This document shows, piece by piece, positions 19,124-27,512 of a DNA stretch of 64,000 nucleotides. Under the pieces are notes generated by a model. The model did not search any database, was not told the origin of the DNA, and was given only the letters and a program-made list of their open reading frames with translations. A program made the position numbers and the translations under genes. The stretch's first letter is position 1, and each line of letters opens with the position of its first letter. The DNA comes from Fimbriimonadaceae bacterium (lineage in GTDB: Bacteria; Armatimonadota; UBA10988). The stretch spans positions 124,001 to 188,000 of the forward strand of contig JADZEX010000014.1 of the NCBI GenBank assembly GCA_020850355.1. The letters are read 5' to 3'.

Positions 19124-20251
19124 GTGGCCGACTGTCCCAACTACCTGCGCGACCACGCCGAGCTGTGGGCGACCGATCCGCGGGCCGCCAACCTGCGCTG
19201 GTTCGAGCAGGCCGCCTACGGCCTGTTCCTGCACTATGGCCTCTACTCCCAGTTGGGGCGCCACGAGTGGGTGATGCAGCGGGAGTGCATCCCGGTCGCC
19301 GAGTACGAGAAGCTGCTGGCGACCTGGGACCCCCGGCAGTTCGACGCCGACGCGATCTGCGACCTGGCGATCGAGGCCGGGATGCGGTACATCAACCTGA
19401 CGTCCTGCCACCACGAAGGCTTCTGCCTCTGGAACTCGACCACCGAGACCTTCAACAGCTACCGCGCCGTGCAACGCGACCTGGTCGCCGAGCTGGCGGC
19501 GGCCTGCGACCGCAAGGGGCTGGGGTTCTTCACCTATTTCACCTACGTGCTCAACTGGCGGCACCCCTACGCCCTCACCCGCGACCTGATCGCGATGGCG
19601 CGCCCGCCCTACCAGGTCGACGAACCGCGCTACAAGCTGACCCGACCCGAGGAGTGGGCCGAGTACTGGCAGTGGTCGCACGGCTGCCTCGCCGAGCTCT
19701 GCGCGCTGCCTTACCCGCTGGCGGGCATCTGGCTCGACATCATCATGGGCTACTACCAGCAGCCGGACCTGATTCCGGCGGCCGCGACCTACCAGCTGAT
19801 CCGCGAGCGCCGGCCCGAGGCGCTGATCAGCTACAAGCAGGGCGCCACTGGCGACGAGGACTTCGCCGCGCCGGAGTTCCACTTCCGCTCGCTGGCCGAC
19901 ACCTGCCGCAAGCAGAACAATGCCCGCGGGGCGCGGATCGCCGAGGACGTCTGGGCGATCAACCAGCACAAGCACAACGAGATCTGCATGACGCTGCAGG
20001 AGAACGGTTGGGGCTACACCGCCTCCAGTCCGCACAAGGGGCCCGACCTCTTGTGGCAGAGCCTGGCCTACGCGCAGGCCCACCGCTGCAACCTGCTGGC
20101 CAACACCGGCCCGCTGCCCGACGGCTCGATTCATGAGGGCGACGCCGCGACGCTGCGGACGGTCGGGCAGTGGATCCGGGAGCGCGGCCTGCCGACCGCG
20201 GCCGACGCGGCCGGGCCGGGCAGCGCCGACGCCGGTGCCGCCGCGGTCTGA
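19124..20251 (+). CDS. GH29-like alpha-L-fucosidase family protein, cytosolic
   Basis: A 375-residue protein with GH29 features: WFEQAAYGLFLHYGLYSQ near the N-terminus, YINLTSCHHEGFCLWNSTT, and the catalytic strand GIWLDIIMGYYQQ, where the aspartate fits the nucleophile. It is shorter than typical GH29 enzymes (about 430-480) and has no signal peptide, so it would act on imported or intracellular fucosides. The start is a GTG 15 bases after the glycosyltransferase stop, with GGGAG upstream. The residues around the nucleophile differ from the usual W-x-D-G, so substrate specificity is uncertain. Confidence 0.8.
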   Translation: MADCPNYLRDHAELWATDPRAANLRWFEQAAYGLFLHYGLYSQLGRHEWVMQRECIPVAEYEKLLATWDPRQFDADAICDLAIEAGMRYINLTSCHHEGFCLWNSTTETFNSYRAVQRDLVAELAAACDRKGLGFFTYFTYVLNWRHPYALTRDLIAMARPPYQVDEPRYKLTRPEEWAEYWQWSHGCLAELCALPYPLAGIWLDIIMGYYQQPDLIPAAATYQLIRERRPEALISYKQGATGDEDFAAPEFHFRSLADTCRKQNNARGARIAEDVWAINQHKHNEICMTLQENGWGYTASSPHKGPDLLWQSLAYAQAHRCNLLANTGPLPDGSIHEGDAATLRTVGQWIRERGLPTAADAAGPGSADAGAAAV

Positions 20252-20305
20252 AGCCAGGGCAGGAGCCGGCCGCCGGGCCCCGAACCACGCCGCGGGAGTC
20301 TCTCG

Positions 20306-21580
20306 ATGACCCACCGTGAGCGGTTCCGGGCGCTGGTCAAGGGCGAGCCGATCGACCGCCTGCCTTTCTGGTTCGGCGGGCCGCGCGCCAGCACCTTTCG
20401 GGCCTGGCGCAAGCAGGGGCTGACCCCCGAGCTCGAACGCCGCTGGGGCAGCTTCGTCGGTGGCGACCCGCGGATCGGCTTCGGCAAGGTCAACACGCGG
20501 CCGATCCCGGCCTGTGAGGTGCGCCTGATCCGCGAGGACGGCAACCTCCGGGAGTGGGTCGACGAGTGGGGCGTCCACCGCGTCGACGCCATCCGGCAGC
20601 CGACCGAGGGCTTCGCGACGCGGCGCTATCTGCAGTTTCCGGTGACCTGTCTGGCCGATTGGGAGGCCTACCGCTGGCGCTTCAACCCGACCACGCCCGA
20701 GCGCCTGCTGCCGGTGCCGGGTGAGAACGACCAGCCGACCTACAACCCGGACGGCTACCGCGTGCTGCAAGGAACCACCGCCTGGAGCGAGCCGGCGCAC
20801 CGCGAGCGGCTCAACCACGGCGACGTGCCGAGCCTGCTAAGCGTGCCTGGCCTCTACTGGACCGCGCGCGACTGGGCCGGCTTCGAAGGGCTCTCGCGCC
20901 TCTTCTTCGACGACCCGGCCTGCGTCCACGCGATGATGGGCCACTGGACCGACTTCCTGATCACCATGCTCGACGGACCGCTGAGCCAGGTCAAGATCGA
21001 TGAGGTGATCCTCAACGAGGACATGGCCTACAAGCACGCCGCGATGCTCTCGCCCGCGATGATGCGCGAGTTCATGCTACCGCACTACCGCCGGCTCTAC
21101 CGCTTCTTCAAGGAGAAGGGCGTCGACGCGGTGGTGATGGACACCGACGGCCACCACGGGCAGGTGATCCCGGTCTTCTACCCCGAGGCCATCGACGGGA
21201 CCTCGCCGATGGAGATCGCCTCGCACAACGACCCGGCGCTGTTTCTGCGGCAGTACCCCGGGATCTTCATTCAGGGTGGCATCGACAAGCGCGAGCTGCG
21301 TTTCTCGAAGGCGCAGGCGCGCGTCGAGATCGTGCGGCGCTACCGCGAGGCCTTCGAGTTCGGGACCTACGCCCCGGGCGTCGACCACGGCGTCCCACCG
21401 GATGTGCCGCTCCGCAACTACCTCTACCTCTGCGAACTCGGCCGCGGGTTGTCGCTGGGGGAGGACCCGCAGACTTGGGAACCGCCCGGCGAGTTGGAGG
21501 CCCAGCTCGGTCCCTGCGAGGAGCTGTTCGACCCGCTCCAGGCCATCGCCGCGGCGTACGGCCAGGACGACCGGGAATAG
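20306..21580 (+). CDS. Uroporphyrinogen decarboxylase (UroD)-family protein
   Basis: A 424-residue protein of the UroD/corrinoid methyltransferase fold. It begins MTHRERFRALVKGEPIDRLPFWFG, typical of the divergent UroD-like proteins found in carbohydrate and methyl-transfer loci, and contains EVILNEDMAYK and the metal-site-like GGIDKREL. It is not a heme-pathway HemE: the N-terminal arginine cluster of HemE is absent. These proteins often handle methylated compounds, but the role here is unknown. A good GGGAG precedes the ATG. Confidence 0.8.
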   Translation: MTHRERFRALVKGEPIDRLPFWFGGPRASTFRAWRKQGLTPELERRWGSFVGGDPRIGFGKVNTRPIPACEVRLIREDGNLREWVDEWGVHRVDAIRQPTEGFATRRYLQFPVTCLADWEAYRWRFNPTTPERLLPVPGENDQPTYNPDGYRVLQGTTAWSEPAHRERLNHGDVPSLLSVPGLYWTARDWAGFEGLSRLFFDDPACVHAMMGHWTDFLITMLDGPLSQVKIDEVILNEDMAYKHAAMLSPAMMREFMLPHYRRLYRFFKEKGVDAVVMDTDGHHGQVIPVFYPEAIDGTSPMEIASHNDPALFLRQYPGIFIQGGIDKRELRFSKAQARVEIVRRYREAFEFGTYAPGVDHGVPPDVPLRNYLYLCELGRGLSLGEDPQTWEPPGELEAQLGPCEELFDPLQAIAAAYGQDDRE

Positions 21581-21655
21581 CTCAGATTCGCCATCAAGCC
21601 CGGCGCAGCGCGATGGTATGTCGTCACCGGCAGCGTAGCTTGCTTGGAGAAGATC

Positions 21656-21862
21656 ATGTCCACGATTGCCACGGGAACAGCTTCGCCGTGGCCGTTGCGC
21701 CAACTCAACGAAACCACCGTGACCCGGGTGATGCTGGGTGAGGGCGGCCTGCAGAGCGGTGACCCGGCCCTGCGGGCGGCCGGCGAGGAGCCGCCCGAGC
21801 CCGACCCGCAGCCCGCCGACGCGCCACCCAGGCCGGTCAGCCGCCTGGACACCTGGGCCTGA
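21656..21862 (+). CDS. Possible small hypothetical protein, 68 residues
   Basis: An ATG with GGAG seven bases upstream opens a 68-residue frame in the 396-base gap between the UroD-like gene and the cytidylate-kinase-like gene. The N-terminal half is ordinary (ATGTASPWPLRQLNETTVTR) and the C-terminal half is Pro/Glu-rich and probably disordered. I recognise no family. The rest of the gap holds only a candidate promoter (21908-21936). Confidence 0.35.
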   Translation: MSTIATGTASPWPLRQLNETTVTRVMLGEGGLQSGDPALRAAGEEPPEPDPQPADAPPRPVSRLDTWA

Positions 21863-21907
21863 ACCGCGGCGGGGCAACGGTTCCGTCACAGCCAGCTGAA
21901 ACTGCCG

Positions 21908-21936
21908 TTGACCTGCTGCCGCCAGTGGGGTACCAC
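21908..21936 (+). promoter_or_regulatory. Candidate promoter for the cytidylate-kinase-like gene
   Basis: TTGACC (21908-21913), a 17-base spacer and TACCAC (21931-21936) lie about 40 bases before the ATG at 21977. The -35 is good and the -10 is weak. Confidence 0.35.
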
Positions 21937-21976
21937 GCCCTTGGAGGGGGCCTCTCGGTGACGGCGGGAGAGCACC

Positions 21977-22702
21977 ATGAACCGGTTGACGGGCGAGCGG
22001 GCCGCCCACCTGGTGGAGCGGCAGATGGCCATGTTTCACGTGAAACAGCGCGCCGCCGCGGCGCAGCCGGAGGCCACCGCGCCACCCCCGGCAGCGGCCG
22101 GGCCGTATGTGGCGATTTCGCGGCAGTATGGCGCGCAGGGCTCGGCGGTCGCCGCTGCGGTGGCCGAACGGCTCGGCTACGCGCTCTACGACCGCGAGTT
22201 GGTGGAGGCCGTGGCGAAGGACGCGCACCTGCAGCAGCGGCTGATCGAGCCGCTCGACGAGACGGCGCGAAGTGACCTCAACCACTGGATCCACGCGCTG
22301 CTGACCGAGAACGACCTCTCGGGCGGGCAGTACAACGCGGCGTTGTTCCATGTCCTGGCGAGCCTCGCTGCGGTTGGCCGGGCGGTGATCGTCGGCCGCG
22401 GCGCGCACCTCGCGCTGCCGGCTGATCGCGGGCTGCGGGTGCGGCTCTACGCGCCTCCCGAGGACCGGCTGCGCAACGTGATTGCCGAGGAAGGGCTGCC
22501 GGAGAAGGCGGCCCAGCGCAAGCTGCGCGAGGTTGAAGAGAGCCGCCAGCGGTGGCTGCGCGAAGCCTTCGGGGAACGGGCCAAAGAGCCCTTCGCCTTC
22601 GATCTGGCGCTGAACACCGCGACGTTGCCGCGGGCCACCTGCGTCGACCTGATCTTGGCCGCGCTGCGGGCGCGTTGTCCGGGGTCATTCCAGACCGGGT
22701 AA
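21977..22702 (+). CDS. Cytidylate-kinase-like family protein with embedded parS
   Basis: A 241-residue P-loop kinase relative (cytidylate kinase-like family). The core starts at PYVAISRQYGAQGSAVAAAVAERLG (about 43-67); the usual GxxGxGK[ST] loop appears as QYGAQGSA. It continues with LYDRELVEAVA and VGRGAHLAL. The substrate is not established for this family. The first 42 residues are a variable tail, and codons 19-24 (MFHVKQ) are encoded by a perfect ParB-binding parS site, an arrangement seen where parS lies inside genes. The ATG has GGGAGAG upstream. The 3' end overlaps the convergent gene by 18 bases. Confidence 0.8.
   Translation: MNRLTGERAAHLVERQMAMFHVKQRAAAAQPEATAPPPAAAGPYVAISRQYGAQGSAVAAAVAERLGYALYDRELVEAVAKDAHLQQRLIEPLDETARSDLNHWIHALLTENDLSGGQYNAALFHVLASLAAVGRAVIVGRGAHLALPADRGLRVRLYAPPEDRLRNVIAEEGLPEKAAQRKLREVEESRQRWLREAFGERAKEPFAFDLALNTATLPRATCVDLILAALRARCPGSFQTG
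22032..22047. promoter_or_regulatory. parS centromere site (perfect 16-bp palindrome)
   Basis: TGTTTCACGTGAAACA is an exact match to the chromosomal parS consensus bound by ParB. It lies inside the cytidylate-kinase-like gene and encodes MFHVKQ together with flanking bases. ParB loads here and spreads, and the ParABS/SMC system uses such sites to move and fold the origin region. No parA or parB gene is next to it. I saw no second copy in the window. Confidence 0.93.
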
Positions 22703-25114
22703 ATCCAAGAACGGGGTCAGCGACCCGGCGACCTGCGGCGAGAGCACCAGCACCGCCTCGGCCGGCACGCTGAGGTTCGCCTGCCAGCGGTCGAGGGCGA
22801 CCTTGAACTCGATCAGCCGCTGCGAGCGGGAGAGCTGGTTGATGAACAACAGCCGCCGCTCGATGGTGCCGTCGTCGCTGGCGGTGACCAGCCCCAGCCG
22901 CTGCGGGTCGAGGGTCAGCACCAGGTTGCGCGTGGTGGTGCTGCTGTTCTGGACCACCAGCCGCAGTTCGTCGCGGTAGCCGTACCGCTCCACGCGCACC
23001 GCCGGGTCGCTGCTGAAGGCATGTGGCACCGGCTCCCAACCGACCTTGTGCAGCTCGCGCAGCAGCGGCACATAGGCCGCGAAGTAGGGCGTCTGGGCAT
23101 CGACCAGCCGCCGACTGAGCCAGCCAGCGGCGCCTGGGAAACCGGCGTAGACCAGCGCCTGCTGCCACCGGCGGCGTTGCTCGCTGGGGAGCTGGGTCGG
23201 ATCGAGCAGGCCCGGATCGAGCCAGCTCAGCGGCTTGCGCGGCGCCATCGCACGGAGCCACTGCAGGTGGCCGACGGGTGGCTGATGCTCGCCGGCGCCG
23301 AGCACGTCGAGGCGTGGCACCAGCCAGGGCAGGGCCGCGTCGACGCTGAGGCCGCCGAGCAGCAGCCGCTGGTCGCGGTGCAGGCGCGTCGCCAGATCGT
23401 CCAAGAAGGTGGCGTGCTGGAAGGCCGTGTAGCCCACCGGCTGGCGCGTCAGGCCGCTCACGGTCAACGGCGCCAGGCCGTCGCGGAGATGCGCCGCGGT
23501 GGTATCTTCGAGTTGCCATCCGGCCCAGGCCGCGCCCAGACCGTCGAGCACCACGCCGTTCAGGGGCTGCCCGTCGGCGCCGCTCAGCAGGCCCGCCAGC
23601 ACCGTGCGGAGGTGCGCCGCTGGGGCCCGGGCGCCGAGCCCGGGATCGGTCACCCAGGGCTCGAAGGGCTCGCCGTCGACGGTCTGGCGCGGCGCGGCAC
23701 GGCCGTCGACCGGCTGCGGCGGGGTGGCCGGACCGCCCCAGCGGCGGCCCCACGGTTGCCACAGCGCGAGGGCCTGCAGCTCGCGTTCGCGAGCCCAGCT
23801 CAGGTGCGCGCTGGCCTGCTCATCGTACAGCAGGCCCAGCGCCTGCGGGTCGGGGACGGCGTCGGAGCTGAGGCCGCTGACCCAGGCGCCGGGCGCCGCG
23901 CTGCTGGCAAACTGCTCCGGCCAGTGCCGGTACCAGGCCTCCAGCGCGCTGCGGAAGCCCCACACCGGGTCGACCGGCAGCACCGCAAACTCGACGCTGG
24001 CGACACGCCGACCGGCCGCCGGGAGCAGGGCCAGATCGGCGCTCAGGCTAAGCCCGCGCTTGGAGCGGTAACTGGTGCGCAGCAGCGCCAGTTGTCCCGG
24101 CGGCGCGGCCAACGCCACGCCCTGCGCCGGCGCGTCGCGGCTGAGCACGCCCAACGGGTAGGGCGAGTAGAGCAGCCCGCCGCCGAGCGCGGCCCAGTCG
24201 CCGTAGATCCCGGTCCCGCTGATCGGATCGGCGCGGTCCGGATCGTGCCACCAGTCCCAGCCGGTCGCCTCGATGGGCAAGGTGAAGCGCAGCCGCAGCG
24301 CCCGCGGCTGGTCGTCACGCGCGGTGACCGTGGCGCGGATCCGGATCCCGCCAGCGGTCACGCCAATCGTCGCGGCCGCTTCCAGCCCGGCGGCGGTGCC
24401 GTGCCAGACCGCCTCCTGCGCCCCGCCGACGCAGGACGTTGCCAGGGCCAAGGGCCTCGCGCCGGTGATGCTCTGCAGCTCGGCCGGCCCGACCGTCAGC
24501 CGGCCGGCCGCCCCGTCGGCCGAGAGCCAGAGCTGCCACCAGGAGGTCGCCGCGGGCGGGGATAGCACCAGGGTGGCGGTCTGCCAGGCGCCCTCGACCG
24601 GCTCGAACGGCTCCGCCGGCTGCCAGCGGCCGGTGGCCCGGCCGAGACCGTCGACCGGCACCGCCGCCAGCCGCAGGTGGCCGCGCCAGGACGACAGCAG
24701 CAGTGGCAGCCGCACCCGGTAGACGGTCTCGGCGCGGGCTGGCAGCAACAGCCGCAGGCTGTCGGTGGAGCCGTCGGGTGGTACCGCGCAGGTCAGCGTG
24801 CGGGCCCCGGCGGGGGTTGGGTCGCCGTCGGTCCAGCCCTGCCCGCGCAGCCACAGGGGACCGTGGAAGGCGGTGTCGTCGTCGTCCGGCCAGACGGCGT
24901 CGACCTCCAAGGTCTCGGTCTCGATCTCCGGCGCGCTGAGGTCGTCGAGGCTGAGGCCACCGGCGCCGAGCAGTCGGACCGGCCGATCGGTCGCCAGCAA
25001 CTCGCTGACGGCGCCCTGGTCGTCCAAGGTCAGCACCAGGCCGTTGGTCCGGAAGACCGCCGCCGGAGCGGCGCCGAGCCATAGCAGCAGCCAGAGCACG
25101 CGGCGTTTACGCAC
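22685..25114 (-). CDS. Large secreted protein, possible glycoside hydrolase-like, unknown
   Basis: An 809-residue protein with a signal peptide (about 1-19). The first 300 residues are beta-rich, with galactose-mutarotase-like features (PRALRLRFTLPIEATGWDWW). A region about 390-690 looks like a TIM barrel: VVLDGLGAAWAGWQ could hold a catalytic aspartate, followed by RLLLGGLSVDAAL and SWLDPGLLDP. A C-terminal beta domain (about 700-809) ends it. The layout resembles secreted carbohydrate-active enzymes, but I cannot place it in a family. It overlaps the cytosolic GH63-like gene by 8 bases and is the last gene of the EutN operon. Confidence 0.7.
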   Translation of the reverse strand: MRKRRVLWLLLWLGAAPAAVFRTNGLVLTLDDQGAVSELLATDRPVRLLGAGGLSLDDLSAPEIETETLEVDAVWPDDDDTAFHGPLWLRGQGWTDGDPTPAGARTLTCAVPPDGSTDSLRLLLPARAETVYRVRLPLLLSSWRGHLRLAAVPVDGLGRATGRWQPAEPFEPVEGAWQTATLVLSPPAATSWWQLWLSADGAAGRLTVGPAELQSITGARPLALATSCVGGAQEAVWHGTAAGLEAAATIGVTAGGIRIRATVTARDDQPRALRLRFTLPIEATGWDWWHDPDRADPISGTGIYGDWAALGGGLLYSPYPLGVLSRDAPAQGVALAAPPGQLALLRTSYRSKRGLSLSADLALLPAAGRRVASVEFAVLPVDPVWGFRSALEAWYRHWPEQFASSAAPGAWVSGLSSDAVPDPQALGLLYDEQASAHLSWARERELQALALWQPWGRRWGGPATPPQPVDGRAAPRQTVDGEPFEPWVTDPGLGARAPAAHLRTVLAGLLSGADGQPLNGVVLDGLGAAWAGWQLEDTTAAHLRDGLAPLTVSGLTRQPVGYTAFQHATFLDDLATRLHRDQRLLLGGLSVDAALPWLVPRLDVLGAGEHQPPVGHLQWLRAMAPRKPLSWLDPGLLDPTQLPSEQRRRWQQALVYAGFPGAAGWLSRRLVDAQTPYFAAYVPLLRELHKVGWEPVPHAFSSDPAVRVERYGYRDELRLVVQNSSTTTRNLVLTLDPQRLGLVTASDDGTIERRLLFINQLSRSQRLIEFKVALDRWQANLSVPAEAVLVLSPQVAGSLTPFLDLPGLE

Positions 25115-26993
25115 CGGCGGACTCGTGCAGCAGGTGGAGGAAGCAGGCCGCGGTCAGCGCGTAATCGGGCAGGGCACCTGTCCGGCGGCCGCGCGGCAGG
25201 TCGGCTGGCGACTGCGCGGCGAGGGAGTCGTAGTACTCCCAGAGCGTCCCCGTCGCGACGTACCAGCGCGCGATCTCGTCGAGCGTACGCTGCCGCAGCT
25301 CAGCCGCCAGGTCGTCGTAGCCGTAGCGCCGCAGCCCGGCGACGCATAGCACGTTGATGCTCGGCCAGGCAGCGCCGCGCCACATGTTGCCGCTGAAGCG
25401 GGCATCGCAGCGCGCCAGGGAGGCCAGTGGAAAGGGCGTCCAAAACTGCTCGGGCTGCTGCAGGTGCGCCGCGACCAGCTCCTCGGCCTGGGCGGGCGTG
25501 GCAACACCGGCAAACAGCGGGATCAGGCCGGCGACGGTCAGCGCGTCGACCGGGTCGTCGTCAGGATAACGGTCGACGAAGAAGCGCTGCTGCTCGTCCC
25601 AGAAGTACTCCTGACTCTCGCGTGCCAGCTCCTCGGCCATCCAGCCCAGATGCACCGCTTCGCGATGCTCGGGGGTCAGCTCCTCGATGATTCTCGCCAC
25701 CAGCTCGACCTCGGCGCAGGCGAAGCAGGTCAGGTCGACCGCGGCGAAGGACTCGTTGAGATCGAACCGCGGGGAGTTGTCCATGTTGGAGCCCTCGCCG
25801 CGGCCCCAGGTCAGGAACTTGGCGCCGTTGCTGCGAGCGTGGCCGAGTCGCTCCAGCATCCGCGCCGCCAGCGGGTACTTGACGTAGTCTTTGAGCCGGG
25901 GCAGCGCCTCCGCCAGCAGGTTGCGGTCACCGGTCGCGCGGTAGACCCGCCAGAAGCCCCAGCAGAGCAGCGGCGGCGGCGTCTCGAGGCTCTGTCCGAA
26001 GGGCCAGGCCTGCTCCGGAATGTGGCCCGACGGCTGCTGCTGGGCCAAGGTGCAGCGCAGCACCTCGGCGGCCAGGAGCGGTTCGCAGGTTGCCACGCCG
26101 GCCGCCAGGAAGGGCGCGTGGAAGGTGTTGAAGTTGCGGTGCCGGCTGCGCTGCGGGACGATCCAGCGGTGCGGCAGGTTGCCCTCGGCGGCGAAGACGT
26201 GGGCGCCGAGCACGGCGAGCGCCTTGGCGCGGGTCCGCGCCAGGGCCGGCGGCAGCGCGGGCGGCCCGGCGTCGGGCGGTGCGGCGGGCCAACTACCGGG
26301 CGCCGCGGCGGGCAGCTCCGGCCTGGTCAGCTCGTCGGGATCGCCGGTGGCGATGGCGCAGGCCCAGCCTGCGGCGCCGACGGCGCCCCGGGCGACCACC
26401 GCCCGCCGGGCGGCCGGGCCCTGCTGCGGCAGCGCCGCCAGCGCGTCGCCGTGGTGCCGGCCGCACTCGGCCAGATCGTTGGCAACCGTCGCCAGCACCG
26501 TCTCGGCGGGCCAGGCGGTGAGCACCTGCAGGCCCTCTTCGCCGGCCCCCAGGCCGGCCGCGCTGACGCTGGTGCAGCCGGTCAGGGCCACCTCGGCAAC
26601 GGCCTCGACACCGGCCACGCCGCTGCCGCGGACCCAGCCGTGCAGGACCCCCTCGGCCGCAAAACGGAGACCCAGTTCGAGCCGCCCGGCGCCGACAGCC
26701 AGCGCGGCCTGGAAACCATCGGCGAGGATCTGGCAGTGCCAGCCGCTGGGACCTGGGAGCGGCTGCCCGGCGTGCAGGACGTGCAGTGCGACGGTCACCG
26801 ACCGCGGGCCCTCGAGGCGCAGGCCGAACTGGTCGGGCAGCAGCCAGGCCTCCGGCGCGGCTGACCAATGGGTCGCGCCGTGCTGCCCGCTGAACGCGAC
26901 CAGTTGCGTCGCCGACCAGACATCGGCCACGCTGCCCAGCGGTGGGCTGGCCAGCGCGGTTTCGGCGAGCGTAGTCGGCGGCCGCTCACTCAT
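25107..26993 (-). CDS. GH63/debranching-type (alpha/alpha)6 glycosidase, cytosolic
   Basis: A 628-residue protein. A beta-sandwich N-terminal domain (about 1-235) is followed by an (alpha/alpha)6 barrel (about 250-625). Family signatures are GHIPEQAWPFG, GRGEGSNMDNSPRFD, FSGNMWRGAAWPSIN and ATGTLWEYYDS, as in GH63 and related glucosidase/mannosylglycerate hydrolase enzymes. No signal peptide is present, so it would act on cytosolic sugars. Two microcompartment vertex genes lie directly upstream with overlapping ends; whether the enzyme belongs to a compartment is unknown. Confidence 0.8.
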   Translation of the reverse strand: MSERPPTTLAETALASPPLGSVADVWSATQLVAFSGQHGATHWSAAPEAWLLPDQFGLRLEGPRSVTVALHVLHAGQPLPGPSGWHCQILADGFQAALAVGAGRLELGLRFAAEGVLHGWVRGSGVAGVEAVAEVALTGCTSVSAAGLGAGEEGLQVLTAWPAETVLATVANDLAECGRHHGDALAALPQQGPAARRAVVARGAVGAAGWACAIATGDPDELTRPELPAAAPGSWPAAPPDAGPPALPPALARTRAKALAVLGAHVFAAEGNLPHRWIVPQRSRHRNFNTFHAPFLAAGVATCEPLLAAEVLRCTLAQQQPSGHIPEQAWPFGQSLETPPPLLCWGFWRVYRATGDRNLLAEALPRLKDYVKYPLAARMLERLGHARSNGAKFLTWGRGEGSNMDNSPRFDLNESFAAVDLTCFACAEVELVARIIEELTPEHREAVHLGWMAEELARESQEYFWDEQQRFFVDRYPDDDPVDALTVAGLIPLFAGVATPAQAEELVAAHLQQPEQFWTPFPLASLARCDARFSGNMWRGAAWPSINVLCVAGLRRYGYDDLAAELRQRTLDEIARWYVATGTLWEYYDSLAAQSPADLPRGRRTGALPDYALTAACFLHLLHESAGA

Positions 26994-27249
26994 CGACGAT
27001 CCCCAGGATCAACGTGCGGACCGGCGGGTTGGGGCTCTGCAGGATCAGCTTCGCCGCTTTGCCCTCTTCGCAGGTCAGCACCAACTGCCCCACCGCCGCG
27101 CCGACGGTGTCGACGGCCACCAGGGGCGGCTTGCCCTGGCTAGTGCGACGGTCCACTTTGACCAACTGCACCACCAGCAAGCGCTGCCCGACCAAGGACT
27201 CATGCTTGGTCGTGCTGACGACCTGATCGACTACTCGGCCGAGCTGCAT
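26986..27249 (-). CDS. eutN: EutN/CcmL-family bacterial microcompartment vertex protein (copy 1)
   Basis: An 87-residue pentamer-type shell protein: MQLGRVVDQVVSTTKHESLVGQ..LLVVQL, then PLVAVDTVGAAVGQLVL and the C-terminal IVD. These form the pentagonal corners of bacterial microcompartments. A second copy lies immediately upstream and overlaps by 19 bases. No BMC-domain hexamer gene is in the window. It overlaps the GH63-like gene by 8 bases. Either the shell proteins are encoded elsewhere or these pentamers have another role. Confidence 0.88.
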   Translation of the reverse strand: MQLGRVVDQVVSTTKHESLVGQRLLVVQLVKVDRRTSQGKPPLVAVDTVGAAVGQLVLTCEEGKAAKLILQSPNPPVRTLILGIVDE

Positions 27250-27512
27250 TGCGACCCCAAATGGTCGACGAAGCCGACGATCGCCGCATCGAGCGCGGTC
27301 AGCGGATCCGGCGCCGCCATCCGCGCTTCGAGGCTGCTCTCCCAGTATACCACCTGGCCCATCGCCGATCCCAGCGGATCCGCGGCGACCAGCGGCTCAC
27401 CCGCCGTCTCCAACTGCTCGTTCAGGGGGACGATCACCTTCAGCGGCAGGCCCCGGAGTTTGCGGTCCTGGACCTCCGCCCGCACCCGGCCGATCACTTT
27501 GCCCAGTTGCAC
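27231..27512 (-). CDS. eutN: EutN/CcmL-family bacterial microcompartment vertex protein (copy 2)
   Basis: A 93-residue paralogue of copy 1, with VQLGKVIGRVRAEVQDRKLRGLPLKVIVPL, then EPLVAADPLGSAMGQVVYWE and AAIVGFVDHL. The GTG start is chosen because GGGAGG sits 5 bases upstream and the family begins at this point; in-frame codons further upstream would add an Arg/Pro-rich tail alien to the family. The first 116 bases overlap the end of the LptC-like gene in another frame. The two copies are clearly diverged, as in shells with more than one vertex type. Confidence 0.85.
   Translation of the reverse strand: MQLGKVIGRVRAEVQDRKLRGLPLKVIVPLNEQLETAGEPLVAADPLGSAMGQVVYWESSLEARMAAPDPLTALDAAIVGFVDHLGSQCSSAE

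Noticed and set aside
21656-21862. Strong claim that the small gene is real
   Set aside because: Start and ribosome site are good but the sequence is not recognisable and half is low-complexity, so it is kept only as low confidence.
22700-22740. GGGTC...GACCC inverted repeat near the end of the kinase-like gene
   Set aside because: It lies in coding sequence at the convergent gene end and the arms are short; not convincing as a terminator or REP element.
23021-24565. Long plus-strand frames opposite the minus-strand gene at 22685-25114
   Set aside because: Arg/Gly/Gln-rich and antisense to a protein with a signal peptide and normal domain composition; no ribosome site or family match.
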